Assembly: GCA_026014665.1 (NCBI GenBank)
Contig: JAOZHX010000017.1
Span: forward strand, 62,001 to 126,000
Reading direction: 5' to 3'
DNA: 64,000 bases
From: Candidatus Bathyarchaeota archaeon
GTDB taxonomy: Archaea; Thermoproteota; Bathyarchaeia; Bathyarchaeales; Bathycorpusculaceae
The position numbers were made by a program, and so were the translations under genes. Within the stretch, counting starts at the first letter, position 1. Every line of letters starts with the position of its first letter. Of the stretch, positions 1 through 9,606 are shown piece after piece. Below the pieces are notes generated by a model. It was not told where the DNA came from. It searched no databases and was given only the letters and a program-made list of their open reading frames with translations.

Positions 1-4
1 AAGT

Positions 5-490
5 ATGGTAAAAAGCGGAAAAGTGATTGCTATCGAAGCTCACCCAGCCAACTATAGATTACTTCTTAAAAATATAAAACTCAATGATCTGAAAAATGTT
101 ATTCCAGTTAACATTGCGGTCTTGGATAAAGAAGGGTATGTAAAACTTTACTCAGGAAAGACTTCCGGTTGGCACTCAATAAGGCAAGAAAGGAAAAGTA
201 ACCTATGCTCAAGTTATTTAACGGTTTGTTGCACTACGATTGATAGGTTGCTCTTAAAATTAAATTCGGGAAAGGCTGACTGGATTAAAATTGATGTTGA
301 AGGTGCAGAGTTGGATGTACTGAAAGGTATGAGAGCAACTTTAAATAATAACCCTAAACTCAACCTACTGATAGAATTACATTCTAACCCTACAGATACG
401 ATAGCTTACTTGAAGACTTTTGGGTTTGATATTAGAGTTTTGAGCGCTTTTAGTGATGGTAGGCAACATATTTATGCCGTGTATAAATAA
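5..490 (+). CDS. FkbM-family methyltransferase, C-terminal part (5' end probably outside window)
   Basis: Protein has VIAIEAHPANYRLLLKNIKLN...WIKIDVEGAELDVLKGM typical of FkbM methyltransferases. Confidence 0.75.
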   Translation: MVKSGKVIAIEAHPANYRLLLKNIKLNDLKNVIPVNIAVLDKEGYVKLYSGKTSGWHSIRQERKSNLCSSYLTVCCTTIDRLLLKLNSGKADWIKIDVEGAELDVLKGMRATLNNNPKLNLLIELHSNPTDTIAYLKTFGFDIRVLSAFSDGRQHIYAVYK

Positions 491-644
491 AGAGCGCTGA
501 TGAAAGCGGTTTATTTGAGAGCGTAATTTTTTTTACATATGAGGCAAACAATTCCAACTGTGCTTATTTAACACGATAGATTATTTAAGATTAAAAGTTA
601 AGTCTCCGACTGGACGAGGCATCTATATTAGCGATTATTATGTT

Positions 645-1469
645 GTGAAGAAATATCGCGAATATCAAGAAGCCTGTTATGAATACAGGATGCTAAAGGA
701 GATTACATATAAAAATCCATTGACTTTTGTGGTCCCGAAGCCGTACATTGTCGTTAACAAACGGGCAGAAGCATGCTTGCTAATGGAATACGTGAATGGC
801 CATAGATTCGATTCTATCTTTTTGCATTATTTAATTAATGAAAGCCACAAATCGAAAGATATACTCAATTCTTTTGGCGTCGCTCTTGGGGAGTTTCATT
901 CTCTTACCCTCGAGAATTTACCTCAGAGTTCCTTTCCTCTAACTCCTTCCCAACTAAAAAAAGAGGTGATCCTTCTTTCAGAAAACTTGGAACAAAAAGA
1001 AATTATAAATAAAAACCTCTTACATCGAATTCTCGATTTTACAGAAACAGCGCAGGTTAGCGACAAAATTTTTGTCACTGTAACTCTACATGGAGAATTA
1101 TACTTCACGCACGTGTTCGTATTGTCTGATAAGTTTGTATTATTTGATTTGCATAATATTTTAAGGGGACCTTCATATTTTGATTTAGCTATGTTTGCTT
1201 TAAGCATACGTGTTTCCCTCGCCTTCTCAGCATTTTCAACAAGAAAATTTGACCCCTTACTGTGCTCTTTTTTAATGGGGTACTATAAGAATCATTGCGA
1301 GAAAAAAATATTTGAATCTATAAAGGTTGCAGAAATATACGTTGCTCTTCGAGAAATTATGTCACTCTGTTATTTAAAAAAAATCCCTTTAATCGTGAGA
1401 CTGCAAAATGCTTTAAAGATTCAGCGACTCAGGCATGTGATAGACCAGAGTGTGAAAGCTGATATCTGA
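645..1469 (+). CDS. Kinase-like (Bud32/lipopolysaccharide kinase-like) protein; true start probably upstream of GTG 645
   Basis: CLLMEYVNGHRF, LHGELYFTHVFV, LFDLHN kinase-like motifs; frame stays open upstream to ~543 and encodes a GRGIYISDYYVVKKY loop-like segment. Confidence 0.5.
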   Translation: MKKYREYQEACYEYRMLKEITYKNPLTFVVPKPYIVVNKRAEACLLMEYVNGHRFDSIFLHYLINESHKSKDILNSFGVALGEFHSLTLENLPQSSFPLTPSQLKKEVILLSENLEQKEIINKNLLHRILDFTETAQVSDKIFVTVTLHGELYFTHVFVLSDKFVLFDLHNILRGPSYFDLAMFALSIRVSLAFSAFSTRKFDPLLCSFLMGYYKNHCEKKIFESIKVAEIYVALREIMSLCYLKKIPLIVRLQNALKIQRLRHVIDQSVKADI

Positions 1470-1610
1470 TGGCTAAGCATATCAATCTTAATGAACTGCC
1501 TATGGCGAAGATATCAAGATAGTTGTTTCAAACATGGCGATTTTCTTTTATCATTACTACATTTCTTTTGTAAAATTTAGTTTTCCTATAATATTTACAC
1601 GATAAAGAAA

Positions 1611-2240
1611 TTGACGATAATTTGTTTTTTTGGACCAGATGGCTCAGGTAAGACAACTCTCGCCCGAAACTTGGTAAAACAACTCGAGGGGCAATCAAGA
1701 AATAAGGTGTCATGGATGAGGGGCACTCATACATTTGTCTCTTTGCTTGCCAGATTCATGTCAAAATTCAGAATGTTCAAAGGGACCAATAATACCTATT
1801 ATCAAATAAATATCCCCTCAAATATTAGAAGAGCATGGCAAATCATGGAATTTTTTTCTGTGATTCCTGTAATTTTGTTCAAGTTTATCCTGCCTAGCTT
1901 TTTGAACTACTGTGTTATTGCTGAAAGGTACGTACCCGACTTTATCGTTTGGATAGCGATTACAACCCGTGATAAAAGTTACCTTGAAAAGATTGAAGCA
2001 CGGTTCCTTATTATGCTCTCAATGAAAGCGCACATTAAAATATATTTAACAGCTGCCCTGGAGGAACTCTTGAAGAGAAGAAAAGAAAATTCTGTCTCTT
2101 TGGGCACTCAAATAGAACTTTATGACCAATTGGCTTTAACTTTACAGGCATGTAAGATTGATACTACTGAAATGGACGTAACAGAATCGATGCAAAAAAT
2201 TCTAAGCCACAAACTACGGATACTTAGACTATCCCCTTAA
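1611..2240 (+). CDS. P-loop thymidylate kinase-like protein
   Basis: ICFFGPDGSGKTTLARNL Walker A; RYVPDFIVW DR(Y)-like region. Confidence 0.6.
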   Translation: MTIICFFGPDGSGKTTLARNLVKQLEGQSRNKVSWMRGTHTFVSLLARFMSKFRMFKGTNNTYYQINIPSNIRRAWQIMEFFSVIPVILFKFILPSFLNYCVIAERYVPDFIVWIAITTRDKSYLEKIEARFLIMLSMKAHIKIYLTAALEELLKRRKENSVSLGTQIELYDQLALTLQACKIDTTEMDVTESMQKILSHKLRILRLSP

Positions 2241-2257
2241 CATAAAATACATACAAA

Positions 2258-3259
2258 ATGAAAAACCGCTTGAACTCATTATCGCTTGTTAAAGCTATAG
2301 GTTTGCCCGGAATCATTGAGAGCAAAGCGCCTTTGCCGAGTGAATACTTGAACCTATTTCATTTGGCAAAGTTAAACAAGATACCCTTGCTTTACTTGGA
2401 ATCCCACCGATTTGAAGGAAATCCCTTTCTCGAAGCACAGCTTTTACTTTTCAAAAGGCGATATGAACAGACTTTGGAATTAACTGCTCATACCGCCACC
2501 TTATTTGACAAATATGGCATACGATATGTCCTTTTTAAGACATTGAAACCCTTCCCTTACGTTCCATCGGACATTGATATTCTTCTACTTTCAAAAAGCG
2601 ACCTCAGGAAAGCTTTTGTCGTGCTTAAAGAGAGACAATGCAAAGTTTTAGATAAAGACATTTATGGCATGACTATTGAAAGTCCAATGTATCAGATCAA
2701 TCTTGATTTAACAACCGAAATTGCCGTGTCAGGTCTAGTCTACATTGACAAGACGCAACTTTACAAGAGCATTAGTCAAGTAAAAGTAAAAGATGTTGAA
2801 GTTCAAACACTTGCCCCTCATGTGGACATGGTAGTTAGCGCTGCTCATAGCATGTACAAAGAACAAATGTACCTTCTTAGCGACTACTATACTCTAGCCT
2901 TATCATTAAAGTATTTCAAAGAGGCCTTAGACTTTGCTAGAAATGTATGTGTTCAGTATGCTTTAGAAACAAGTCTGAAAATGACATACGATATAATCTT
3001 AAATGCTTTTGGCTCAAGCGACTTTTCGCCTGAGGAATCAGTAAAGTCCCTTAGCGTATACAAATACAAGTCAGCTGCTTGGAATCAGATTTTTGAATTT
3101 CCAGCAAAATATCCGATAAATATTATACAAAGAGCATTATTAGAAAAAATATTAAAAGACAATTCTACAAAAGAATCTTTTTTGAACAGTTTTGAAACTA
3201 TGCTGAGACCCAGTACTATTAGAAAATTAATTTCCCATATTCATAGGAAAGTATACTAA
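2258..3259 (+). CDS. Nucleotidyltransferase-family protein
   Basis: YVLFKTLKPFPYVPSDIDILL resembles the minimal nucleotidyltransferase K-x-PSDIDIL motif. Confidence 0.5.
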   Translation: MKNRLNSLSLVKAIGLPGIIESKAPLPSEYLNLFHLAKLNKIPLLYLESHRFEGNPFLEAQLLLFKRRYEQTLELTAHTATLFDKYGIRYVLFKTLKPFPYVPSDIDILLLSKSDLRKAFVVLKERQCKVLDKDIYGMTIESPMYQINLDLTTEIAVSGLVYIDKTQLYKSISQVKVKDVEVQTLAPHVDMVVSAAHSMYKEQMYLLSDYYTLALSLKYFKEALDFARNVCVQYALETSLKMTYDIILNAFGSSDFSPEESVKSLSVYKYKSAAWNQIFEFPAKYPINIIQRALLEKILKDNSTKESFLNSFETMLRPSTIRKLISHIHRKVY

Positions 3260-3565
3260 GAAATCAAAATGTGAGCATAGTGGCTAATCAACTTGAAAAA
3301 ATAGCGGTGGATTCAGGTTAAGCATAACTATCGGTCGCAGCCAGTTATCCTAAACCCTGAAAGCAGCAAGATAAAATGAAGCCTAAAGAAAGCTACGGGC
3401 AAGATTTTTAGAGTCTGTTTCATGGTGTGGTTAGGAAAGTTATTTGTCTCTTGGGTTTCCGAATGGTTCAACTTGGACGGCGAACTGCAGTTTCGCTGTC
3501 GGTTGCATTTCCCCCCTTGGCAGAAGATTGGACGCCCAAGACAACGATATTCTAAATAACCACCC

Positions 3566-4756
3566 ATGAAACCTAACCCTGCAGAGAAATGCCGGTTATA
3601 CTCAATTAAACTAAGCTCAACCTTCTTGTCTTTTGCTTTTTTAAGCATTAAACTGTTCTCTCGCAAAAAAAGCACCGTAGCCGCAGTCCTTGCCTTAACG
3701 CTCCTAATAGCGACTTTGGCTTCCATGTACGCCATCGTGAACTTTATCGGTTCCCAAACGTCTGCGTTAGGTGGACTTGCCCGAGTGGGCAGCAGATACC
3801 TGATTTTGAGCAAAGACTGTCCTTCTTTAAGCGGCGGCTACATCAGCCCTGAAATCGCAAGCGCTTTGAATGGTTCTATTGGTCTGCAATCTTTTTATGC
3901 TCAAAAAATCTTCTGCGGTAACTTGCAAATGGCTCATGGCAACTTTACGGTTAACGTACGGGGCATAGAAAACCTTGCGGGATTCTTGAAAGCTCAATCG
4001 GTCGGTGTTGACGGAACCGCTGCGAAGGGTGCGTGTGAAGCAAATGCGGGCTTGCTCTTATCCAACGTAGCCTCACTGGAAAAGAACGTTCATGTTAACG
4101 TTACTGTCGGTGATGTTAGCGTTGTGGTGCAAGTCGTTGGTATAGTGAGGACTCAGACGCAATTGGATAGTGAACTTTTGGTCCCAATCGAAACCGCCAA
4201 CTATCTGACTGGCAATAGCAACTTATCCTTTATCGAATTCACCTTAAAGGATAACATCAACAGGCAGGATGTCGTAGACCACATCGAAAGGTTGCTGCCG
4301 CCGGATGTCAAAGTCATTAAGGTGCAGCAGACAGGCTTGTTTTTGAAGCAGACTACCAACGAAACGCTTAGTTTCCTCTCGGTCTGGTCGATTGCAGTTT
4401 ATGTGCTAGTTGCAGCTGCATCTTACGTTGTCTCAACAAGGTTAGCGGTTGAATCAGAATACGAGTTGGCGATGTTGAAAGCTATAGGTGCCAACCCTTT
4501 GAAAGTTTCAAGCGTAATCTTCGCTTACGCCATGCTTGTGGCTTTTGCTGGTTCGGTTCTAGGCATTGCCGTCGGCATCGTTGGAACTCAGGTGGTTTCT
4601 TCGGTTTTTAGGGTTTGGCAGAATGTTCAGGTGACGCCTTTTCTTGAAGTGGCTCAAGTTGGGCAAATCTTGGTTTTGTCGCTTGCGTTTTCTGCTTTTG
4701 GCTGCGTTTATACAGCTGCGAAGGTTGCGCGAAAGGTTTATGGTGGCTGTTTATGA
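3566..4756 (+). CDS. ABC transporter permease, FtsX/MacB-like
   Basis: N-terminal TM, periplasmic-like domain and three C-terminal TMs; ELAMLKAIGANPLKVSSVIFAYA FtsX motif; next to permease and ATPase genes. Confidence 0.75.
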   Translation: MKPNPAEKCRLYSIKLSSTFLSFAFLSIKLFSRKKSTVAAVLALTLLIATLASMYAIVNFIGSQTSALGGLARVGSRYLILSKDCPSLSGGYISPEIASALNGSIGLQSFYAQKIFCGNLQMAHGNFTVNVRGIENLAGFLKAQSVGVDGTAAKGACEANAGLLLSNVASLEKNVHVNVTVGDVSVVVQVVGIVRTQTQLDSELLVPIETANYLTGNSNLSFIEFTLKDNINRQDVVDHIERLLPPDVKVIKVQQTGLFLKQTTNETLSFLSVWSIAVYVLVAAASYVVSTRLAVESEYELAMLKAIGANPLKVSSVIFAYAMLVAFAGSVLGIAVGIVGTQVVSSVFRVWQNVQVTPFLEVAQVGQILVLSLAFSAFGCVYTAAKVARKVYGGCL

Positions 4757-5937
4757 GGTTGGGTTTTAGGTATTTGCGGTTTAGGCATCTGCTTGTTTTA
4801 GCAGCGATTTTGGTTTTGACTTCAACGCTCTTCTCGGTTACAGCGCTTAGTTTCTTAGGATTCTACAAGAGCTTTAACGCTTATTTGGGTGAAGATAGCG
4901 ACATAGTCGCAGTCTATAACGTTCAGAGTAGAACGCCGTTCACGGGCATCATTCCAGCCTCGTTAACCAGCCAAGTAGGCGCTATGGAAGGGGTTTTAGC
5001 TTGTAGCCCAGAAGTGCTCACTCCATGCGTCGTGGGCGAGCAGTCCTTCTTCGTTAGAGGCGTTTTGTTTGATGAATTCGAAAAACTTAGCGTTGTGAGG
5101 GTGGTTGAGGGTAGAAGTCTAAAGGAAAGCGGCGTTGACTCGATGCTTTTGGGGAAAAACCTTGCTGCCCGCCTCAAAGTTGGGGTTGGCGATAGGGTTT
5201 TTGTTCTGGGTGGGTTGGCTGACCGGTATTTGGAGTTGCAGGTTGTTGGTGTTTTCTTTTCGGGTTCAAGCTTGGATGATGAAGCGCTTATGCCGCTTAA
5301 TGTTGGCCAATGGCTTAGGGGAACCAGCTACAATCACGTGACGTTGATAAGGGTGAAGGTGAACCCTGCCATCGTCAACTCTGCGGTGATCTATCAGGAA
5401 CTTGCCAAGAATGCTTCTTCAACTCAGTCTTCGCCTTCTCAGTCCCCGTCGGGTCAAGCGTCAAAGTATCAGGAGATAGTGCCATGGTCAACCGTAAACT
5501 ACCAGATTGGGCAGATTGGCGTGGGGACTACGCAGAACTTGATGAAGAGTTACCTTGATAGGTATGGGGTTACTGAACAAGCTATTCTGGTGTTGGCTGT
5601 GGTGGTTTTCATGTTCTCGGGTGTCACAGTGGTTATTGCTTCCAAAACTTTCGTTTTGCAACATAGGACGGACTTTGCGACTTTGCGCTCTTTGGGAGCA
5701 TCAAGAAGAACCCTCAAGCTTGATATCCTTTGCAAGCTTTTGCCGTTGTCGCTTGTTGCTTCGGCGCTGGGAATGCTGCTTTCAGGCTTGTTTTTATCCC
5801 TGTTTGACACGGGCCGCTACCTACAAGTGCTGTCACACCAGATCAACATGGGTTTTGACCCGTTGATTGTAGCGTTGAACTTCATCCTTATTTTGGTTCT
5901 TGTCATTTTAAGTATTTCAGGTTCAGATTTGTATTGA
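4753..5937 (+). CDS. ABC transporter permease, FtsX/MacB-like
   Basis: DFATLRSLGASRRTLKLDILCK FtsX motif; ATGA overlap with upstream permease. Confidence 0.75.
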   Translation: MRLGFRYLRFRHLLVLAAILVLTSTLFSVTALSFLGFYKSFNAYLGEDSDIVAVYNVQSRTPFTGIIPASLTSQVGAMEGVLACSPEVLTPCVVGEQSFFVRGVLFDEFEKLSVVRVVEGRSLKESGVDSMLLGKNLAARLKVGVGDRVFVLGGLADRYLELQVVGVFFSGSSLDDEALMPLNVGQWLRGTSYNHVTLIRVKVNPAIVNSAVIYQELAKNASSTQSSPSQSPSGQASKYQEIVPWSTVNYQIGQIGVGTTQNLMKSYLDRYGVTEQAILVLAVVVFMFSGVTVVIASKTFVLQHRTDFATLRSLGASRRTLKLDILCKLLPLSLVASALGMLLSGLFLSLFDTGRYLQVLSHQINMGFDPLIVALNFILILVLVILSISGSDLY

Positions 5938-7541
5938 AAATATACATTTATGTCCTGTTTTTAATCTGTACTGTCGCTTTTTTGGTGAGGCTCTACCCGA
6001 CCTTGATTAGCGGTTTGCCTTTTTCAACGGACGGTTGGAGCTCGATTAGAAACGCTGAGTTGCTATTGCAGCGCTCACCTGTTTCCCTGGGCAACGATGC
6101 CGTGTTCGATGGGTATAACAACTATTGGCCTGCAAGCAGCCTCTTTGGAGCAGCGTTTTCTTTGGTTACGGGGCTTTCAGTCGTTGATTCAATGGCGGTC
6201 GGTGTTCCCTTGGCAGGAGCCTTGACTGTTCCATTGTTCTTTGTTCTGGCTCGCAAGGTTACAGCGGACACGAGAATAGCTTTGATTGCGACGGCATTAG
6301 TGGCCACTGCTTATCCCTACGCCCTGTTCACTGCCGGAGTCACAAAAGAAACCTTCGCCAACCCCCTCTACGTCGGTCTGGTGCTGATTTTTTTGCTCGC
6401 GCCCTCTTGGAAGCGGACGCTGCTCTTCTCCGTGTCGTCGGCTGCTCTGGTGCTGTCTCACCATCTGGCAACAATAATAGCAATCGGTGTTTTGGCGACA
6501 TTAACAATCGCGCTGTTCTACAGTAAAGACTTCAAAACTCGGTACACGGTCAAATCTACTTTGGGCTTGCTGGGTGTAATTTCTGCGGTGGCAGCGGCGT
6601 ACTTTTGGTTTTACGCTTCGACTGGGTTTACAACTTCAGTCACTTACAGTGACCTAGTCACGGTTGGCGCTTACCAACTCGTTGTTTTAGCTGGAATACT
6701 GTTTTTCACTTCAAAAGCAGGTTTTCCCTCGCGCAGGCAGATGGCTGTTGGCAGTCTGGTAACTCTTGGGGTTGCATGCTCTTTTGTTCTTCTGTTAACC
6801 CGCAAATCCCTCGTTTCGGGTGCTCCTGTCTTGCCGTTCCACTACATAGTCTACATGGTTCCGTTCCTCGTAGTCTTGCCTGTTATGATGCTCGGTTTTG
6901 GCGGGTTGCATCAACGGCGTGGTCGGCTTTTGCTTCCCCTTTTTTGGCTCTCTCCCCTCATCGCGCTCGAGGGATATGCCACTTTTAGCGGTTATCCAAT
7001 CGGGTTGTTGCTGACATATCGGATCCTGAATTTTCTGCTGCTTCCCCTTCTTATCATCGCTGCAATCGGCTTCTACAAGCTGTACATTTACTGCAAGGGG
7101 CATCGTGCAGGACGGTTCTTTGGCGTTGGCGTGGTTTCAGCCTTGCTGGTGGTGATTTTGTTGAACTGCTTTTGTGAGTTTGCGTCGGTTTCAATGCAGG
7201 AACGGTATATGGGGTATTTTTGGCTCTATCGGGCGCCCGAATCTGCAGCGTCAAGTTGGGTCTGTGCCAACATGGTTAACCAGACGGTGGCTGGCGACGT
7301 CAAAGTCTCCTACTTGCTCGACGGCTACTTCGGGGTGAAAGTGAACGTATTTGGCGGGTTGAACTACTTGGAAGGCAACGGTTCTGCGCCTAGGCTCTTG
7401 TTCGTTTATCCTGAAATGGCAACCAACGGGTATGTGGTCTACAGTGGAAACGTGTTGGCGGTGCAGCAAAACTGGACAAGTAAACTGGGATCTCTTAACT
7501 GCGCCTACTCTAACGGCATGGTGAACCTGTATGCAAGATGA
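5934..7541 (+). CDS. Multi-pass membrane protein, glycosyltransferase/oligosaccharyltransferase-like
   Basis: Many TM segments; early luminal loop LPFSTDGWSSIRNAELLLQ resembles GT-C-type proteins. Confidence 0.45.
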   Translation: MKIYIYVLFLICTVAFLVRLYPTLISGLPFSTDGWSSIRNAELLLQRSPVSLGNDAVFDGYNNYWPASSLFGAAFSLVTGLSVVDSMAVGVPLAGALTVPLFFVLARKVTADTRIALIATALVATAYPYALFTAGVTKETFANPLYVGLVLIFLLAPSWKRTLLFSVSSAALVLSHHLATIIAIGVLATLTIALFYSKDFKTRYTVKSTLGLLGVISAVAAAYFWFYASTGFTTSVTYSDLVTVGAYQLVVLAGILFFTSKAGFPSRRQMAVGSLVTLGVACSFVLLLTRKSLVSGAPVLPFHYIVYMVPFLVVLPVMMLGFGGLHQRRGRLLLPLFWLSPLIALEGYATFSGYPIGLLLTYRILNFLLLPLLIIAAIGFYKLYIYCKGHRAGRFFGVGVVSALLVVILLNCFCEFASVSMQERYMGYFWLYRAPESAASSWVCANMVNQTVAGDVKVSYLLDGYFGVKVNVFGGLNYLEGNGSAPRLLFVYPEMATNGYVVYSGNVLAVQQNWTSKLGSLNCAYSNGMVNLYAR

Positions 7542-8214
7542 AGACAGAGTTTTCGAGTTGATTAACGTTTCTAAAAGCTACGGTTCAACCGTGGTCTTAA
7601 AGAATGTTAACCTAAAAGTTAACCAGGGCGATTTTATCTCTATTCGCGGAAAATCAGGCGTTGGCAAGACCAGCCTCTTCCGAATCATGGGACTTCTTGA
7701 ACTGCCCACCGACGGCAGCCTACGGTTGTTCGGGAAAGACGCTGCTGAAATGGAGGAGGATGAGAAGGCAAGTTTGCGACTGCGCCAGCTTGGTTTGGTC
7801 TTCCAGTTTTTCAACCTGTTGCCCTCGTTGACTGTTGCGGAGAATGTTGAGTTGCCCATGGCACTGGCGGGTGTTAAGAAGCTTGAGCGGCGCGAGAGAG
7901 TTTTTGAGCTTTTGCGGTATTTTGACTTGGAGGGGTTGGCTGAGCGTTTTCCTGAGAGTTTGAGCGGTGGGGAGAGGCAGCGGGTGGCGGTTATGCGTGC
8001 GCTTGTTAATCGTCCACGAGTGCTCTTGGCTGATGAGCCTACGTCCAGCTTGGATGATGAGAACTCGGCTTTGCTGTTGGGTTTGCTTGAGAGGGTTTGT
8101 CGTGAAGAGAAGGTTGCAGTGGTTATGACGACGACTGATTTGTATGAAAACTTTCCTGTCTGTGACGACTACTTCCTGAAGAATGGTCAACTGCTCAGGC
8201 TTAATTATAAATAA
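7531..8214 (+). CDS. ABC transporter ATP-binding protein (LolD/MacB-like)
   Basis: Walker A GKSGVGKTSL, signature LSGGERQRVAVMRAL, Walker B VLLADEPTSSLD. Confidence 0.92.
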   Translation: MQDEDRVFELINVSKSYGSTVVLKNVNLKVNQGDFISIRGKSGVGKTSLFRIMGLLELPTDGSLRLFGKDAAEMEEDEKASLRLRQLGLVFQFFNLLPSLTVAENVELPMALAGVKKLERRERVFELLRYFDLEGLAERFPESLSGGERQRVAVMRALVNRPRVLLADEPTSSLDDENSALLLGLLERVCREEKVAVVMTTTDLYENFPVCDDYFLKNGQLLRLNYK

Positions 8215-8276
8215 AATATCTGTATTTAGGTTAGCATTTCCCTTCAAAAATCTCTTGAATAGGCGAGAGGGGATTA

Positions 8277-8618
8277 ATGGAGAACAGCAAGGCAGAAATT
8301 AACCGAATAAAAAAGAAATTCATCGATAGGCTGATTAAGAATTTCCTAGATATCATAATTTTGGCGCATTTTCGGGACAAGGTCTTTAGCGGCTACGATG
8401 TTATGGTGTACGTTAACCGGGAGTTCGGTTCTCTTTTGAGCTCAGGAACGGTGTATTCACATATGTATGCGTTGGAGCGGCAGCGGCTGATTGAACTTGT
8501 GGGTGGGAATGAGCGGAAACACGTTTACAGGCTTACGGATAGAGGAAAGTTAACGGCTGAGGTTCTTACCGCCGGTAAGGAAATCCAGGAATTCATGAAA
8601 AAAATAGCGGACGAATGA
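8277..8618 (+). CDS. PadR-family transcriptional regulator
   Basis: LSSGTVYSHMYALERQRLIELVGGNERKHVYRLTDRGK wHTH signature. Confidence 0.8.
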   Translation: MENSKAEINRIKKKFIDRLIKNFLDIIILAHFRDKVFSGYDVMVYVNREFGSLLSSGTVYSHMYALERQRLIELVGGNERKHVYRLTDRGKLTAEVLTAGKEIQEFMKKIADE

Positions 8619-8710
8619 CACATAAATTGATTTTGTTTTAAGCCGGCTACTATTCGGCTTCCGAATCCGAAAGCTCGATTTGTGTTAAAAGCAAAGAGAG
8701 TTGAGAGTAA

Positions 8711-8920
8711 ATGCATAATTATCGGGGGAAGAAAGAATTGCTAAACTCGAAAAAAAGAATTAGTATAGTCGTAGCTCATCCGTACTTGGAAGGCATGGAG
8801 CTGCTAATCAAAGACGGACTTTACGAAAACCAAGCAGAAATCCTAAAAGACGCATTAAGGCGCCTCTTCAACCACTATGAGATTACTTCGATAAGCGATG
8901 CTTGCACTGCAAAAAATTAA
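8711..8920 (+). CDS. Small ribbon-helix-helix-like protein
   Basis: ISIVVAHPYLEGMELLIKDGLYENQAEILKDALRRLF resembles the RHH fold. Confidence 0.5.
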   Translation: MHNYRGKKELLNSKKRISIVVAHPYLEGMELLIKDGLYENQAEILKDALRRLFNHYEITSISDACTAKN

Positions 8921-9145
8921 CCCTGAACAACTTTTTCCTTTAATTAGCCTGTTAGATGACATCAGCCCCATTGCCCTTATAGGATAGCCTTCTTGGGTTA
9001 TCAATCATTTTATGTTACGAAGGAATGGTGTTGGTCGCCTGCTTATTTAATCAGTCCGCATAAGTAAATCAAAAATTTTGTGTTATTTGTCGAGTGGCGT
9101 GTTAATGGATTTAAGCCCCGGCTTGCGTTGCGCTATTGTACTCAA

Positions 9146-9345
9146 GGGTCTGTGTAAAAAAAATCAAACTATACATGCCTCCACACCCACACCCAGCCAA
9201 ACTCAACATGCAATCATGTACGGCATGTGGAGAGAAACACGTATACCACACAAAAACAGAAGGTGAAAAACAAGCCAACAGCAAAATACAACGCAATTCA
9301 CAACCAATCATGTGGCAACCCCAAAACCGCCACACCCACACAAAG
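9146..9345 (-). repeat. Copy E1 of a ~200-nt G/T-rich dispersed element (candidate structured ncRNA)
   Basis: Minus strand ...GTGGGTGTGGCGGTTT...CCACATGCCGTACATG...GGAGGCATGTATAGTTTGATTTTTTTT aligns along its length with 21388-21585 (+) and 59875-60071 (-). Confidence 0.85.
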
Positions 9346-9409
9346 AACAAAATCACTGTGCAATATCCTTAAATTAAGCCCAGATAATGGAGTTACAAGA
9401 AAAATGCTT

Positions 9410-9512
9410 GCGGCCGTCGTCTAGTCTGGTTTAGGACTTTAGCCTTCCAAGCCCGAAATGTTTGGGCGAAGAGAGCTAATGATCCCGGGTTCAAATCCCG
9501 GCGACCGCACCA
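9410..9512 (+). tRNA. tRNA-Gly(TCC), CCA encoded, 24-nt intron at 9450-9473
   Basis: Acceptor GCGGCCG/CGACCGC, anticodon stem TTAGC/GCTAA, loop C-T-TCC-A^, T arm CCGGG-TTCAAAT-CCCGG, 3' ACCA; BHB at exon junctions. Confidence 0.93.
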
Positions 9513-9606
9513 CGCTCTTTTCCTTTTCGTTTTTGTAGGTTGCTGGATTTTGGATTAGCAAATGTTATAAAACTTTGGCGCTGTATTTTATTTTGTGGTG
9601 GCTTGA

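Noticed and set aside
923-1207. Antisense ORF inside the kinase-like gene; representative of many opposite-strand ORFs in the track
   Set aside because: Fully overlaps a better supported CDS and has no recognisable domain.
3328-3813. 161-aa minus ORF overlapping the FtsX permease start
   Set aside because: Low-complexity translation with no domain; opposite strand has a clear transporter gene.
9111-9372. ORFs on both strands of the dispersed element (e.g. ...MPPHPHPAKLNMQSCTACGEK / ...SPHAVHDCMLSLAGCGCGGMY) that align between copies as if a conserved Cys-rich micro-protein
   Set aside because: Frames stay open on both strands because strand composition (G/T vs A/C) depletes stops. Starts and ends differ between copies, there is no consistent RBS, and nucleotide conservation follows stems and the T-tract rather than codons.
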